Positions 36,257 through 47,619 are shown, counted from the first letter of the stretch. The stretch is 64,000 bases of DNA from RPQJ01 sp963793005 (GCA_963793005.1 CAWBYP010000002.1:2418001-2482000); one strand, 5' to 3'. Notes: a model not told the origin generated them from the sequence alone. Numbers and translations: made by a program.

Positions 36257-37465
36257 ATGCAGATGATCGAATCGATCCTGGCCGACGCCGCGGCCATCGC
36301 CACCGTCCGGCGTGACATCCACGCGCACCCGGAGCTGTGCTTCGAGGAGAATCGCACCTCGGACCTGATCGCACGGACGCTCGAAGGCTGGGGCATCCCC
36401 GTGCACCGCGGCCTCGGCAAGACCGGGGTGGTGGGCATCGTCCGCAACGGCGACTCGCACCGGGCGGTCGGCCTGCGCGCCGACATCGACGCGTTGCCGA
36501 TGACGGAGCACAACCGCTTCGCCCACGCGAGCCGGCACGCCGGCCGCATGCACGCGTGCGGTCACGATGGGCACACGGCGATGCTGCTGGCGGCGGCCAA
36601 GCACCTCGCGAATCACCGCAATTTCGACGGCACCGTGTACCTGGTGTTCCAGCCGGCCGAGGAGGGCGGCGCGGGCGCGCTCGAGATGATCAAGGACGGC
36701 CTCTTCGAGCGCTTCCCGATGGAAGCAATCTTCGGCGCACACAACTGGCCGGGCCTCGGTGTCGGGCAGTTCGCGCTATGCCCGGGACCCACCTTCGCAT
36801 CGAGCAACGAGTTCCGGATCACGATCCGTGGCAAGGGCGCACACGCGGCGATGCCGCACAACGGCATCGACCCGGTGCCCGTGGCCTGCCAGATGGTGCA
36901 GGCCTTCCAGACCATCCTCACGCGCAACAAGCACCCGCTCGACACCGGCGTGATCTCGGTGACCAAGATCCACGCCGGCGAGGCCGTCAACGTCGTGCCG
37001 GACGACTGCGTGCTCGAGGGCACGGTCCGCACCTTCTCGGAGGAGGTGCTGGAGATGATCGAGCGGCGCATGAAGACCGCCGCCGAGGCGACCTGCGCGG
37101 CGTTCGACGCGCAATGCGAATTCTCGTTCCGCCGCCAGTACCCCGCGACCGTCAACCACCTGGCCGAGACCGATTTCGCGCGCCGCGTGCTCGGCGAGCT
37201 GGCCGGCCCGCAGAACGTGCTCGACTTCCGGCCGACGATGGGCGCTGAGGACTTCAGCTTCTTCCTGCAGGTAAAGCCGGGGTGTTATTTCCTGGTCGGC
37301 AACGGCGATGGCGAGCACCGCGAAGGAGGTCACGGCCTCGGACCCTGCATGCTTCACAACCCGAGCTACGACTTCAATGACGACCTGATTCCGCTCGGCG
37401 GCAGCGCCTGGGTGCGCATCGCCGAGGCCTGGCTGGCGAGCCCGCCGCCCGGCGGCAGGCCTTGA
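36257..37465 (+). CDS. M20 family metallo-amidohydrolase
   Basis: A 402-residue protein of the M20D group (hippurate hydrolase, N-acyl-amino-acid or indole-acetyl-amino-acid hydrolases). Metal ligands are in MHACGHDGHTAML, in the Glu pair of QPAEEGGAGA and in a C-terminal His. The frame extends to a TTG at 36233, but a GGGAAG Shine-Dalgarno stands eight bases before ATG 36257. It cleaves amide bonds of N-acylated amino acids. The following transporter gene overlaps or abuts its stop, and the pair resembles AbgA/B-AbgT of aminobenzoyl-glutamate use. Confidence 0.9.
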   Translation: MQMIESILADAAAIATVRRDIHAHPELCFEENRTSDLIARTLEGWGIPVHRGLGKTGVVGIVRNGDSHRAVGLRADIDALPMTEHNRFAHASRHAGRMHACGHDGHTAMLLAAAKHLANHRNFDGTVYLVFQPAEEGGAGALEMIKDGLFERFPMEAIFGAHNWPGLGVGQFALCPGPTFASSNEFRITIRGKGAHAAMPHNGIDPVPVACQMVQAFQTILTRNKHPLDTGVISVTKIHAGEAVNVVPDDCVLEGTVRTFSEEVLEMIERRMKTAAEATCAAFDAQCEFSFRRQYPATVNHLAETDFARRVLGELAGPQNVLDFRPTMGAEDFSFFLQVKPGCYFLVGNGDGEHREGGHGLGPCMLHNPSYDFNDDLIPLGGSAWVRIAEAWLASPPPGGRP

Positions 37466-39069
37466 CGCCACCGGACGTCATGCCCGACGCGCCGGCGCAG
37501 CGCCCCGTCTCGCGCGGGCAGCGGGTGCTCGACGTGATCGAGCGGGCGGGTAACCGCCTTCCGGACCCGGTGCTGATCTTCGTCTGGCTGATTGCCGCGG
37601 TGATCGCACTCAGCGTCGTGGGCGCGGCCGCGGGCTGGGAAACGGTGAATCCGGTCACCGGGCAGCACATTCGCGCGACCAGCCTGCTCTCCAGCGGCAA
37701 TCTGCAACGCCTGTTCGTCGAAATGCCGCGCACGCTGACGGGATTCGCGCCGCTGGGCTACGTGTTGCTCGTCATGCTCGGTGCTGGCCTGGCCGAGCGC
37801 ACCGGGCTCGCAGGCGCAGCGATGCGCGCCGCCGTCAGGGGCGTGCCCATGGCCTGGCTCACGCCGATCGTCGTATTCGTTTCAGTCATGGCCAACCAGG
37901 CCGCAGACGCGGCATTCGTGGTGATGATCCCGCTAGCCGGGGCGTTGTACGCGGCCGCCGGGCGGCATCCGATCGTCGGCATCGCAGCATCGTTCGCGGG
38001 CGTCGCCGGCGGCTTCTCTGCGAACCTGCTGCCGGGCCAGCTCGATGCGCTGCTGCTCGGCCTCAGCGAGCCGGCGGCCCAGCTGCTCGTGCCGGACTGG
38101 AAGATGAACATCGCCGGCAACTGGTACTTCATCGCGGCCATGACCTTCGTCATCGTTCCGCTCGGCTGGTTCGTCACCGAGCGCGTGGTGGCGCCGCGAT
38201 TTGGTACGTGGACGCCAACGGACGAGGCGCCCGTCGCCACCGTGGGCACGGACCTTTCCGACGCCGAGAAGCGTGGACTGCGTGCTGCGGGTCTCGGCGC
38301 CGTCGCGGTCGTCCTGCTGTTCGCGCTGCTCGCCTGGCCGGCTGTCTGGCCTGGAGCCGAAGGTGGCGCGCCGTTGTTCGACGAGGGCGCGGCTGCGAGC
38401 GGCGGAGCCGCCAAGGGGCTGCAGCCGCTACTGCAGAGCCTGGTCGCTGCGTTCTTCCTGCTGTTCCTGGTCACGGGCGTGGCCTATGGCCGTGCGGCCG
38501 GCGTGAATCGCAACCATCGCGACGAGATCCGCATGATCAGCGAGGGCATGGCCAGCATGTCGTACTACATTGTCATGGCCTTCGCCGCCGCGCACTTCAT
38601 CGCGCTGTTCAACTGGTCGAATCTCGGCATCATCCTGGCCATAAACGGAGCTGCCGGACTGGGAAAACTGGCCCTGCCTGCGCCGTTCCTGGTCTCCGCG
38701 ATCGTCGTGCTGGCCGCGGGCATGAATCTCGTCGTCGGTTCGGCCAGCGCGAAGTGGGGAATGCTCGCGCCGGTGCTGGTGCCAATGCTCATGCTGCTCG
38801 GGATTTCGCCGGAAATGACAACCGCGGCATATCGCATGGGCGACAGCGTCACCAACCCGATCACGCCGCTGATGGTCTATTTCCCGCTGGTGCTGGCGTT
38901 CTGCCAGCGCTGGATTCCGGGTTTCGGCATGGGCAGCCTGATCGCCGCGATGCTGCCGTATTCCGCGGTGTTCCTGGTGGCCGGCCTCGTGATGACCGCG
39001 GGCTGGGTATTCCTCGACCTGCCGCTCGGGCCCGGCGCGACCGTCGAATTCATTTTGCCGGGCCAATGA
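37462..39069 (+). CDS. AbgT family transporter
   Basis: A 535-residue protein (TTG start at 37462 overlapping the previous stop, or ATG at 37480) with many hydrophobic segments. NRLPDPVLIF at the N terminus and GDSVTNPITPLMVYFP near the C terminus are typical of AbgT proteins. Members import p-aminobenzoyl-glutamate, and some export sulfonamides. Coupling with an M20 amidohydrolase supports uptake and hydrolysis of an N-acyl amino acid or dipeptide. A clear terminator follows the stop. Confidence 0.92.
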   Translation: MTPPDVMPDAPAQRPVSRGQRVLDVIERAGNRLPDPVLIFVWLIAAVIALSVVGAAAGWETVNPVTGQHIRATSLLSSGNLQRLFVEMPRTLTGFAPLGYVLLVMLGAGLAERTGLAGAAMRAAVRGVPMAWLTPIVVFVSVMANQAADAAFVVMIPLAGALYAAAGRHPIVGIAASFAGVAGGFSANLLPGQLDALLLGLSEPAAQLLVPDWKMNIAGNWYFIAAMTFVIVPLGWFVTERVVAPRFGTWTPTDEAPVATVGTDLSDAEKRGLRAAGLGAVAVVLLFALLAWPAVWPGAEGGAPLFDEGAAASGGAAKGLQPLLQSLVAAFFLLFLVTGVAYGRAAGVNRNHRDEIRMISEGMASMSYYIVMAFAAAHFIALFNWSNLGIILAINGAAGLGKLALPAPFLVSAIVVLAAGMNLVVGSASAKWGMLAPVLVPMLMLLGISPEMTTAAYRMGDSVTNPITPLMVYFPLVLAFCQRWIPGFGMGSLIAAMLPYSAVFLVAGLVMTAGWVFLDLPLGPGATVEFILPGQ

Positions 39070-39096
39070 AAAGGCCCCGGGGTTGCCGGGGCCTTT
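39069..39096 (+). terminator. rho-independent terminator after the AbgT gene
   Basis: AAGGCCCCGG (39071-39080), a five-base loop and CCGGGGCCTT (39086-39095) form a ten-bp GC-rich stem flanked by an A-run and a short T-run, so it can work in both directions. It starts at the AbgT stop codon. Confidence 0.85.
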
Positions 39097-39118
39097 AACG
39101 TCGATCATCGGGGGTAAA

Positions 39119-39167
39119 GGAAGGGGACAGTCCCCTGAAAAGGGACAGTCCCCTGCGGGGACAGTCC

Positions 39168-39171
<4 letters not shown>
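39119..39171. repeat. GGGGACAGTCCCC palindrome cluster
   Basis: Three successive copies of the self-complementary core (A)GGGGACAGTCCC lie between the AbgT terminator and the hppA stop. Neighbouring copies can pair with each other or fold alone. The same family occurs between pgk and pyk. Confidence 0.8.
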
Positions 39172-41207
<2,036 letters not shown>

Positions 41208-41298
41208 TTCGAACCTCCAGACGAGGGTTTCCCTGGTACAAATTCACGACCGGGAGGGCTCTCGCGTCCCTTGCCCGGCCGCCAAAAAAGGCGCGGGA

Positions 41299-42573
41299 CT
41301 ATACCACAAAGGGCTTCTTGAGCTTTTTCCGGACCGCCTTGTTGCGCAGTACCACGTACTGCGGGAGGCCGTCCTTGTAGGGCGGGTAGTCCTCGCCCTT
41401 GATCAGCGGGGCCAGGTAGCGGCGGCCCTTGGCAGTGATGTGGAAGCCGTCGGGCGTGATGTAGTCCCGGGGCAGCATTTTTTCCACGTTCGCGACTTTC
41501 TCGAGCGGGGCGACGCCGATCTTCCAGCGGTAGGGCTTCTGCGAGGTGCGGATGATGGCCGGCATCACCGCATGGTGGCCCTTGAGTGCCAGCTCGACCG
41601 CCGCCTTGCCGACCGCGTAGGCCTGCTCCACGTCGACTTTCGATGCGATGTGTCGCGCGGCGCGTTGCAGGTAGTCGGCCACCGCCCAGTGGTACTTGTA
41701 GCCCAGCTTTTCCTTCACGAACTGCGCCACGACCGGGGCCACGCCGCCAAGCTGCGCGTGGCCGAAGGCGTCGCGTGTGCCGGCGTCGGCCAGGAACTTG
41801 CCCTCGGAGTTCTTGACACCCTCCGACACGACGATGGCGCAGTAGCCGTATTTCTCGACGCATTCCTTCACGCGCGCGAGGAACCGCTCCTCGTCGAAGG
41901 TGATTTCCGGGAACAGGATGATGTGCGGCGAATCACCGGCTTTTTCGGCGGCAAGGCCGCCCGCCGCGGCGATCCAGCCCGCGTGGCGGCCCATCACCTC
42001 GAGCACGAATACCTTGGTCGAGGTGCGCGCCATCGAGGCGACGTCGAACCCTGCCTCGCGGATGGAGACCGCGACGTACTTGGCGACCGAGCCGAAGCCC
42101 GGGCAGCAGTCGGTGATGGGCAGGTCGTTGTCGACGGTCTTCGGGACGTGGATGGCCGTGAGCGGGTAGCCGAGTTTCTCGGCCAGCTGCGAGACCTTGA
42201 GGCAGGTGTCGGCCGAGTCGCCGCCGCCGTTGTAGAAGAAATAACCGATGTCGTGCGCCTTGAAGACCTCGATCAGCCGCTCGTACTGCGCGGGGTTGTC
42301 CTCGAACTTCTTGAGCTTGTAGCGGGCCGAGCCGAAGGCGCCGGATGGCGTGTGCCGCAGCGCGCGAATGGAGGAGGCGCTCTCGAGGCCCGTGTCGACC
42401 AGGTCCTCCGTCAGGGCACCGATGATGCCGTTGCGCCCCGCATAGACCTTGCCGATCCGGTGCTTGTGCTTGCGGCAGGTCTCGATGACTCCGCAGGCCG
42501 AGGCATTGATCACGGCGGTGACACCGCCCGACTGGGCGTAGAAGGCATTGCGCGGGGGGCTCTTCGTCTTCAT
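41299..42573 (-). CDS. pfp: pyrophosphate-dependent 6-phosphofructokinase
   Basis: A 424-residue PFK. The sequence GGGDS at 116-120 puts Asp where ATP-using enzymes have the Gly of GGDGS, and PKTVDND at 144-150 is the PPi-type catalytic segment, so PPi should be the phosphoryl donor. The reaction is reversible and can serve glycolysis, gluconeogenesis or the sedoheptulose version of the Calvin/pentose cycle. The gene lies upstream of hppA on the same strand and is divergent from adk. Confidence 0.92.
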   Translation of the reverse strand: MKTKSPPRNAFYAQSGGVTAVINASACGVIETCRKHKHRIGKVYAGRNGIIGALTEDLVDTGLESASSIRALRHTPSGAFGSARYKLKKFEDNPAQYERLIEVFKAHDIGYFFYNGGGDSADTCLKVSQLAEKLGYPLTAIHVPKTVDNDLPITDCCPGFGSVAKYVAVSIREAGFDVASMARTSTKVFVLEVMGRHAGWIAAAGGLAAEKAGDSPHIILFPEITFDEERFLARVKECVEKYGYCAIVVSEGVKNSEGKFLADAGTRDAFGHAQLGGVAPVVAQFVKEKLGYKYHWAVADYLQRAARHIASKVDVEQAYAVGKAAVELALKGHHAVMPAIIRTSQKPYRWKIGVAPLEKVANVEKMLPRDYITPDGFHITAKGRRYLAPLIKGEDYPPYKDGLPQYVVLRNKAVRKKLKKPFVV

Positions 42574-42660
42574 GCGAACTCCAAAAGTGCTTTGTTATCC
42601 GAGGCTTATGAGGTTCGTCGGGATGGTTAGCATACAGCAATGCATGCATCTTGCCGCGTC

Positions 42661-42743
42661 CCGGAAATAGGGGACATTCCACTATTTCTTGTTTGCGCAG
42701 GCCAGAGCACCAGGGCTGACAGGGGAATGTCCCCTATTTCCCG
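42661..42743. repeat. long inverted repeat, GGGGACATTC family
   Basis: CCGGAAATAGGGGACATTCC (42661-42680) is followed about 42 bases later by its near-perfect inverse GGAATGTCCCCTATTTC(C)CGG (42723-42743, one extra C). It lies between the divergent pfp and adk genes. A second element with a 19-bp arm and similar loop length is at 62465-62546. Confidence 0.85.
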
Positions 42744-42808
42744 GATTGGCGGACGTGGCTTATTTAGGTAGGGTGCCGCCAACCAAACAAGGCCCGTGGA
42801 CGTCAACG

Positions 42809-43462
42809 ATGAGACTCGTACTGCTCGGAGCACCCGGTTCAGGCAAGGGCACGCAGGCGCAGCGCCTGCGCGATGATCGCGGGATCCCCCAGGTTTCCTC
42901 AGGCGACCTGTTGCGTGATGCGGTTGCCCGAGGCACGGACCTGGGCAAGCGCGCCAAGGCGGCCATGGACGCCGGCGAACTCGTGTCCGACGAGATCGTG
43001 CTCGGCCTCATCCGTGAACGCCTGGATCGCCCGGACGCGTCAAAGGGATTCATCCTGGACGGTTATCCGCGCAACGTCGCCCAGGCCGGTGCGCTCGACA
43101 AATTGCTCGCCGAGATAGGCCAGCCGCTCGACGCGGTGGTCCTGATGGACGTTGACCAGAATGCGCTGGTCCGCCGGCTCACGGGTCGGCGCACCTGCCC
43201 GGCCTGCGGCAAGGTTTTCAACGTGTACTTCTCACCATCCGCCGCCGGCGACCGCTGCGACAACGACCACGAGGGCGAAGCGCCGCTGCTGGTCCAGCGT
43301 GCGGACGACAAGGAAGACGTGATCGCGAACCGCCTGAAGGTCTACGAGGGCCAGACACAGCCGCTGGTCGAGCACTACCGGTCGCGCGGAATGCTGAAGG
43401 TCGTCAATGCCGACCAGTCAGTCGAGCAGGTCTACGCCGACTTCCTCCGCGCCGCCGAATAG
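42809..43462 (+). CDS. adk: adenylate kinase, zinc-LID type
   Basis: A 217-residue long-form adenylate kinase from ATG 42809; the open frame upstream to 42689 is not needed. The P-loop is LLGAPGSGKGTQ. The LID contains Cys130, Cys133, Cys150 and Asp153 (CPAC ... CDND), the Cys3-Asp zinc site familiar from Gram-positive enzymes, not the His/Ser/Asp network of E. coli. It interconverts ATP, ADP and AMP, and so recycles the AMP that accompanies PPi production. A palindromic terminator follows. Confidence 0.96.
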   Translation: MRLVLLGAPGSGKGTQAQRLRDDRGIPQVSSGDLLRDAVARGTDLGKRAKAAMDAGELVSDEIVLGLIRERLDRPDASKGFILDGYPRNVAQAGALDKLLAEIGQPLDAVVLMDVDQNALVRRLTGRRTCPACGKVFNVYFSPSAAGDRCDNDHEGEAPLLVQRADDKEDVIANRLKVYEGQTQPLVEHYRSRGMLKVVNADQSVEQVYADFLRAAE

Positions 43463-43463
43463 G

Positions 43464-43489
43464 AAATAGGTGCCTGGCACCTATTTTTT
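43464..43489. terminator. palindromic bidirectional terminator, GGTGCCtGGCACC family
   Basis: AAATAGGTGCC and GGCACCTATTT form a perfect 11-bp inverted repeat around a single T, then a T-run. It lies between the convergent adk and rnd genes and contains the rnd stop codon. Confidence 0.85.
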
Positions 43490-44581
43490 GGCGGCCAGCA
43501 GTTTTTCGCCGATAACGGCGCGGCGCCAGCCGCGCAGCACCGCAGGCTCGCCGCGTTCGGGAAATACCAGTGCCTCGACATCGCGCCGCGTACCAAGCAC
43601 CTCGGGGCTCAGCTCCAGCGCGGCGGCCTCGTCACGCACCACCTTTTGAAGTTTCGCGACGAGCGCATTTTCCGCCGGCGTCGGGCGCTTTCCTGCTGCC
43701 TCGATGCCGCTTGAGCCAGCAGAATCGGCTGCCGCGGCCATGAGCGCGAGCAACTCATCGCCGCGCTTGCGCGCGACCGCGGGTGGCAAGGCCCGGACCG
43801 CTTCCAGGTCCGCGATGGTTCGTGGCGCCCCGGTTGCGAGCGTGTAAATCAGCTCGTCGGACAGGATCCAGCCGCGCGGCTTGTCGGCCTCGATCGCGCG
43901 GCGTTCGCGCCACTCGGCGAGCGCACATGCGACGGCCTGTTCGCGTGGTTTCATGCGCCCAAGGCCCTTGAGGCGCCGCCAGGCGTCCGCTGGCTCGGTC
44001 CGATAGAGTGAGGGTTCCTCCAGCGCCGCCGCATCCTCGGCGAGCCACGCATCCCGCCCCCTGGCCGCCAGCGCGGCCGCGAGTTCCGTGTGCAGCGTGA
44101 GCAGGTGATGCACATCGTCGGCCGCGTAGGCCAGCTGTTCCGGTGTGAGCGGGCGCCGCGACCAGTCGGTCCGCGTCTGCCCCTTGTCGATCGAGTGCCC
44201 GAGCTGCCGCGAGACGAGTTCCGCGTAGCCAGCCTGCGGGGGAAATCCAAGCATCGCTGCCGCGACCTGGGTGTCGAACACAGGTGCAGGCACCGGCCGG
44301 TTGCCGAGCTGCAGCACCTCGAGGTCCTGTCGCGCAGCGTGCAGGATCTTCAGCTTCGAGCGGTCCGCAAGCAGCGCATGGAACCCCTCCAGGTCCAGGC
44401 CAGCCAGTGGGTCGACCAGGAAGCAGTCGCTGTCGGTGGCCGCCTGCACCAGGCAGAGCTGCGGGTAGTAGGTGCGCTCGCGCATGAATTCCGTGTCGAC
44501 CGCGAGGCGCGCGGCCGACTGCAGCCGGAAAATGGCCACCTCTAGTTGTGACTGGGTCGTGACCAGTGTTGCGTCGCGCAT
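43481..44581 (-). CDS. rnd: ribonuclease D
   Basis: A 366-residue protein from ATG 44581 (MRDATLVTTQ); the further open frame upstream lacks family character. The DEDDy exonuclease domain has VDTEF (Asp29, Glu31), HAARQDLEVL and YAADDVHHLL. Two HRDC-like helical regions follow (near 200-280 and 290-360). E. coli RNase D has a similar length (375). It trims the 3' ends of tRNA precursors and small RNAs. It is divergent from the membrane-protein gene at 44606, and the two starts are 24 bp apart. Confidence 0.93.
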   Translation of the reverse strand: MRDATLVTTQSQLEVAIFRLQSAARLAVDTEFMRERTYYPQLCLVQAATDSDCFLVDPLAGLDLEGFHALLADRSKLKILHAARQDLEVLQLGNRPVPAPVFDTQVAAAMLGFPPQAGYAELVSRQLGHSIDKGQTRTDWSRRPLTPEQLAYAADDVHHLLTLHTELAAALAARGRDAWLAEDAAALEEPSLYRTEPADAWRRLKGLGRMKPREQAVACALAEWRERRAIEADKPRGWILSDELIYTLATGAPRTIADLEAVRALPPAVARKRGDELLALMAAAADSAGSSGIEAAGKRPTPAENALVAKLQKVVRDEAAALELSPEVLGTRRDVEALVFPERGEPAVLRGWRRAVIGEKLLAAKK

Positions 44582-44605
44582 GCGTCCTGATACCTGCGTG
44601 TAGAA

Positions 44606-45154
44606 TTGCGGCTCCCAGGCCGCCGCATCCACATCGTGCAGCAGTTCCTCAGGATCTTCATCGACATCGTACTCTGGCGGCGGGGTCCGCAGGACCTTCC
44701 AGCCTCCGGACTGCTGCTGGCGATCACGCTGGCGGCTTATGTGCTGGTGGGCGTGGTGCAACTCGCGCTGCTCGACGAACCTGTTGCGACCTGGCTCGTG
44801 TACCTGGTGGCGGATCCGGCACTGCTGTCCTTGTTCGTGTGGCTGCTGCTCAGGCTCTACGGCCACCCGGAGCGCTTCCAGCAGACCGCGACCGCGGTGC
44901 TAGGCACCGGTGCGCTGCTCGGTGTTGTGCTTTACCTGCCGCTGCAGATGCTGGTGACCGGCTCCGGACTCGGCCCGGCCTCGCTGATAGCGCAGTTGTC
45001 GGCACTGTTCCTCGTCGTCGTGTTCGTACTCGTCACGGGGCGCATCCTCAAGCTCGCGACCGGCGCGAGCCTGTTTACCGGCATTGCGGCCTCACTCACT
45101 TACTTCATCGCCATCAACGCGCTGGTCGGCGCGATGCAGGGCACGGGCGGCTGA
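44606..45154 (+). CDS. hypothetical inner-membrane protein
   Basis: A 182-residue protein with four or five hydrophobic helices and few charged residues. It starts at TTG 44606 or, more plausibly, GTG 44636 just before QQFLRIFIDIVLW. I recognise no family motif. It ends two bases before mpl, so it is likely to share transcription with the peptidoglycan recycling gene. Confidence 0.65.
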   Translation: MRLPGRRIHIVQQFLRIFIDIVLWRRGPQDLPASGLLLAITLAAYVLVGVVQLALLDEPVATWLVYLVADPALLSLFVWLLLRLYGHPERFQQTATAVLGTGALLGVVLYLPLQMLVTGSGLGPASLIAQLSALFLVVVFVLVTGRILKLATGASLFTGIAASLTYFIAINALVGAMQGTGG

Positions 45155-45156
45155 AC

Positions 45157-46533
45157 ATGCACCTGCACATCGTCGGCATCTGTGGAACGTTCATGGGCGG
45201 CATCGCGGCACTGGCACGAGCCAGTGGCCACCGTGTCACGGGATCCGACCGCTCGGTCTATCCGCCGATGAGCACGCAGCTCGCGTCACTCGGCATCGAC
45301 GTGATCGAGGGCTATGGGGCAGACCAGCTCTCGCTCGATCCCGACGTGTTCGTGATCGGCAACGTGATGAGCCGCGGCAATCCGCTGATCGAGGCGATAC
45401 TCGATGCCGGCCGTCGCTACGAGTCCGGGCCTGAATGGCTGGCCCGCAACGTGCTCGCGGGACGATGGGTGCTCGGCGTCGCCGGCACGCACGGCAAGAC
45501 CACCACCACGAGCCTGCTCGCGTCGATCATGCAGCACGCCGGGCTCGAGCCGGGTTTCCTGGTCGGCGGCGTACCGCTCGACTTCGACGTCAGTGCGCGC
45601 CTCGGTGGCGGGAGTCACTTCGTGGTCGAGGCCGACGAATACGACACGGCGTTCTTCGACAAGCGCGCCAAGTTCGTGCACTACCGTCCGCGCACCGCGA
45701 TCCTGAACAACCTCGAGCACGATCACGCCGACATCTACCCCGACGTGGCCTCGATACAGCGGCAGTTCCACCTGCTGATGCGCACGATCCCGGGCAACGG
45801 CCGCATCGTGATGAACGCCGCGGACCGCAACCTCGAGCAGGTGATCGACATGGGCTGCTGGACGCCCGTGCAGCGTTTCACGTCGCGGGCATTGCCCGGC
45901 GCTGACTGGCGCGTCGACGCGGATCCTGCCTCGGCCTGGTCGCGGTTCTCCGTGCACCACGCCGGACGCCACGCAGGCGATGTCGAGTGGGGGCTGCTCG
46001 GCCGGCACAATGCCGAGAACGCGCTCGCCGCGCTTGCGGCGGCGGACCACGCGGGTGTCGAGGTGCAGGCCGGGATCGAGGCGCTGAACCGCTTCCGCGG
46101 CGTGCGCCGGCGACTGGAAGTGAAGGGCACGGTGGACGGCGTGGTCGTCTACGACGACTTCGCGCATCACCCGACTGCGATCGCTGGTACGCTCGGGGCT
46201 GTGCGCCAGAAAGCGGGCGAGGGTCGCGTGATCGCGGTGCTCGAGCCGCGTTCGAACACGATGAAGCTCGGCACGCACAAGGCCGCGCTGGCGGAGTCAC
46301 TGCGCGATGCCGATCGGGTGTTCGTCTACAAGTCCCCGGATGTGAAATGGGACGTCGCCGAAGCGATGGCGCCGCTCGGCAGCCTCGCGGTCGTGCACGA
46401 GGGCATCGAGTCGCTGGTGTCGGCGCTGGTTGAAGAGGCGCGCGCTGGCGACCAGCTGGTGCTGATGAGCAACGGTTCCTTCGGCGGATTGCATGAACGG
46501 TTGCTCGCCGCGCTCAAGGCGCGCCGCGCGTGA
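45157..46533 (+). CDS. mpl: UDP-N-acetylmuramate:L-Ala-gamma-D-Glu-meso-DAP ligase
   Basis: A 458-residue Mur-ligase-family protein, almost exactly the length of E. coli Mpl (457). The N-terminal VGICGTFMGGIA nucleotide-binding turn, the ATP loop GVAGTHGKTTTTSL (108-120) and VEADEYDTAFFD are characteristic. It joins recycled tripeptide to UDP-MurNAc in the cytoplasm. The open frame runs far upstream in another gene's territory; ATG 45157 is the start matching homologues. It overlaps the following gene by 4 nt (GTGA). Confidence 0.96.
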   Translation: MHLHIVGICGTFMGGIAALARASGHRVTGSDRSVYPPMSTQLASLGIDVIEGYGADQLSLDPDVFVIGNVMSRGNPLIEAILDAGRRYESGPEWLARNVLAGRWVLGVAGTHGKTTTTSLLASIMQHAGLEPGFLVGGVPLDFDVSARLGGGSHFVVEADEYDTAFFDKRAKFVHYRPRTAILNNLEHDHADIYPDVASIQRQFHLLMRTIPGNGRIVMNAADRNLEQVIDMGCWTPVQRFTSRALPGADWRVDADPASAWSRFSVHHAGRHAGDVEWGLLGRHNAENALAALAAADHAGVEVQAGIEALNRFRGVRRRLEVKGTVDGVVVYDDFAHHPTAIAGTLGAVRQKAGEGRVIAVLEPRSNTMKLGTHKAALAESLRDADRVFVYKSPDVKWDVAEAMAPLGSLAVVHEGIESLVSALVEEARAGDQLVLMSNGSFGGLHERLLAALKARRA

Positions 46534-47615
46534 CCGAACGGCCGCGATACCTGTTTTCGCCGGTGTCCGGCCCGAACGGTGCCGGCGAGTTGATGCGTTG
46601 CCTGATCATTGCCCGCGAACTCGTGCGCGCACAGCCGGAAGCCGAGGTCCGCTTCCTCGTGAGCCGGCACGCGGTGTTTCGCGAGGCGGTCGAGTTTCCG
46701 ATCCACGATTGCGACGCGTCGCCCACCCGCAGCACCGCGCAGGTGCTCGGGGCAATCGAAGACTTCGCCCCGCACGTCGTGGTGTTCGACAATTCCGGTC
46801 GTACGGCGCAGCTCAAGGCAGCACGCCGGGCGGGTGCGCGCCTGGTGTTTTCCAGTCGCGCGCCCCACCTGCGGCGCAAGGCATTCCGGCTGAAATGGAT
46901 GCGCCTGCTCGACGAGCACTGGATCGTCTTCCCGGGCTTCATCACCGGCGGGCTGGGCTGGTACGAGAAACTGAAATTGCGCTGGTTCCCTGGCTGCCGG
47001 GTGCGCTGCCTCGACACCTTGTTCCCGCCTTCCGATCCTGTCGCGCGGCTCGATTGCCTGGCCAGCAACGGCCTGGAAGAAGGCCTCTACACCTTGTTCG
47101 TGCCGGGCGGGCGTAGCGGGGCAGACAGGACCGAAGATCCGGTGGAACTCCTGGTCGCTGCCGCCCGGGATTACGTTGCTTCCACCGGGGAGACTGCGGT
47201 CGTGCTCACCGGGCGCGCCGAGGCGCCCCCGGCCGACGGATCGACGGGTTCGAAACTGCTGCCGCGCGTGGCGCCGGCTGAGGTGCAGCACTTGCTGGCC
47301 GGGGCGAGGCTCGTCGTGTGCAATGGCGGGACGACCATGGTGCACGCGCTTGCCCATGGCCGGCCGCTGCTTGCAGTCCCGTTGGCGTCGGACCAGGGTC
47401 GTCGTATCCGGCTCGCGGTGAAACTGGGAGTTGCCGCGACTGCGTCACGCTCGCCGTCAGCGATCGCGACGGAAGCCGCAGCGCTGCTCGCGGACGGACC
47501 GAGGCGCGATCAGATGACCCGGCGAATCGCCGAACTCGGCATTGCCAACGGCGTGGACGAAGCCGTGGCCGCGCTCATGGCGCTCGCCCGACGCACATCG
47601 GGAAGCTCTGCATAG
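46530..47615 (+). CDS. MurG-like glycosyltransferase family protein
   Basis: A 361-residue protein with a GT-B-like layout. An N-terminal half opens SPVSGPNGAGELMR. A C-terminal half has VVCNGGTTMVHALAHGRPLLAVPLASDQGRR, the UDP-sugar loop of the MurG/GT28 group. It is not MurG itself, because the N-terminal GGTGGH lipid-binding loop is replaced. It is translationally coupled to mpl through a GTG start, which hints at a role with cell-wall sugar or recycling products, but the acceptor is unknown. Confidence 0.75.
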   Translation: MTERPRYLFSPVSGPNGAGELMRCLIIARELVRAQPEAEVRFLVSRHAVFREAVEFPIHDCDASPTRSTAQVLGAIEDFAPHVVVFDNSGRTAQLKAARRAGARLVFSSRAPHLRRKAFRLKWMRLLDEHWIVFPGFITGGLGWYEKLKLRWFPGCRVRCLDTLFPPSDPVARLDCLASNGLEEGLYTLFVPGGRSGADRTEDPVELLVAAARDYVASTGETAVVLTGRAEAPPADGSTGSKLLPRVAPAEVQHLLAGARLVVCNGGTTMVHALAHGRPLLAVPLASDQGRRIRLAVKLGVAATASRSPSAIATEAAALLADGPRRDQMTRRIAELGIANGVDEAVAALMALARRTSGSSA

Positions 47616-47619
47616 GCGC

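Noticed and set aside
46530..47615. murG
   Set aside because: The C-terminal nucleotide-sugar loop fits, but the N-terminal Gly-rich loop and the usual mur-cluster context are missing.
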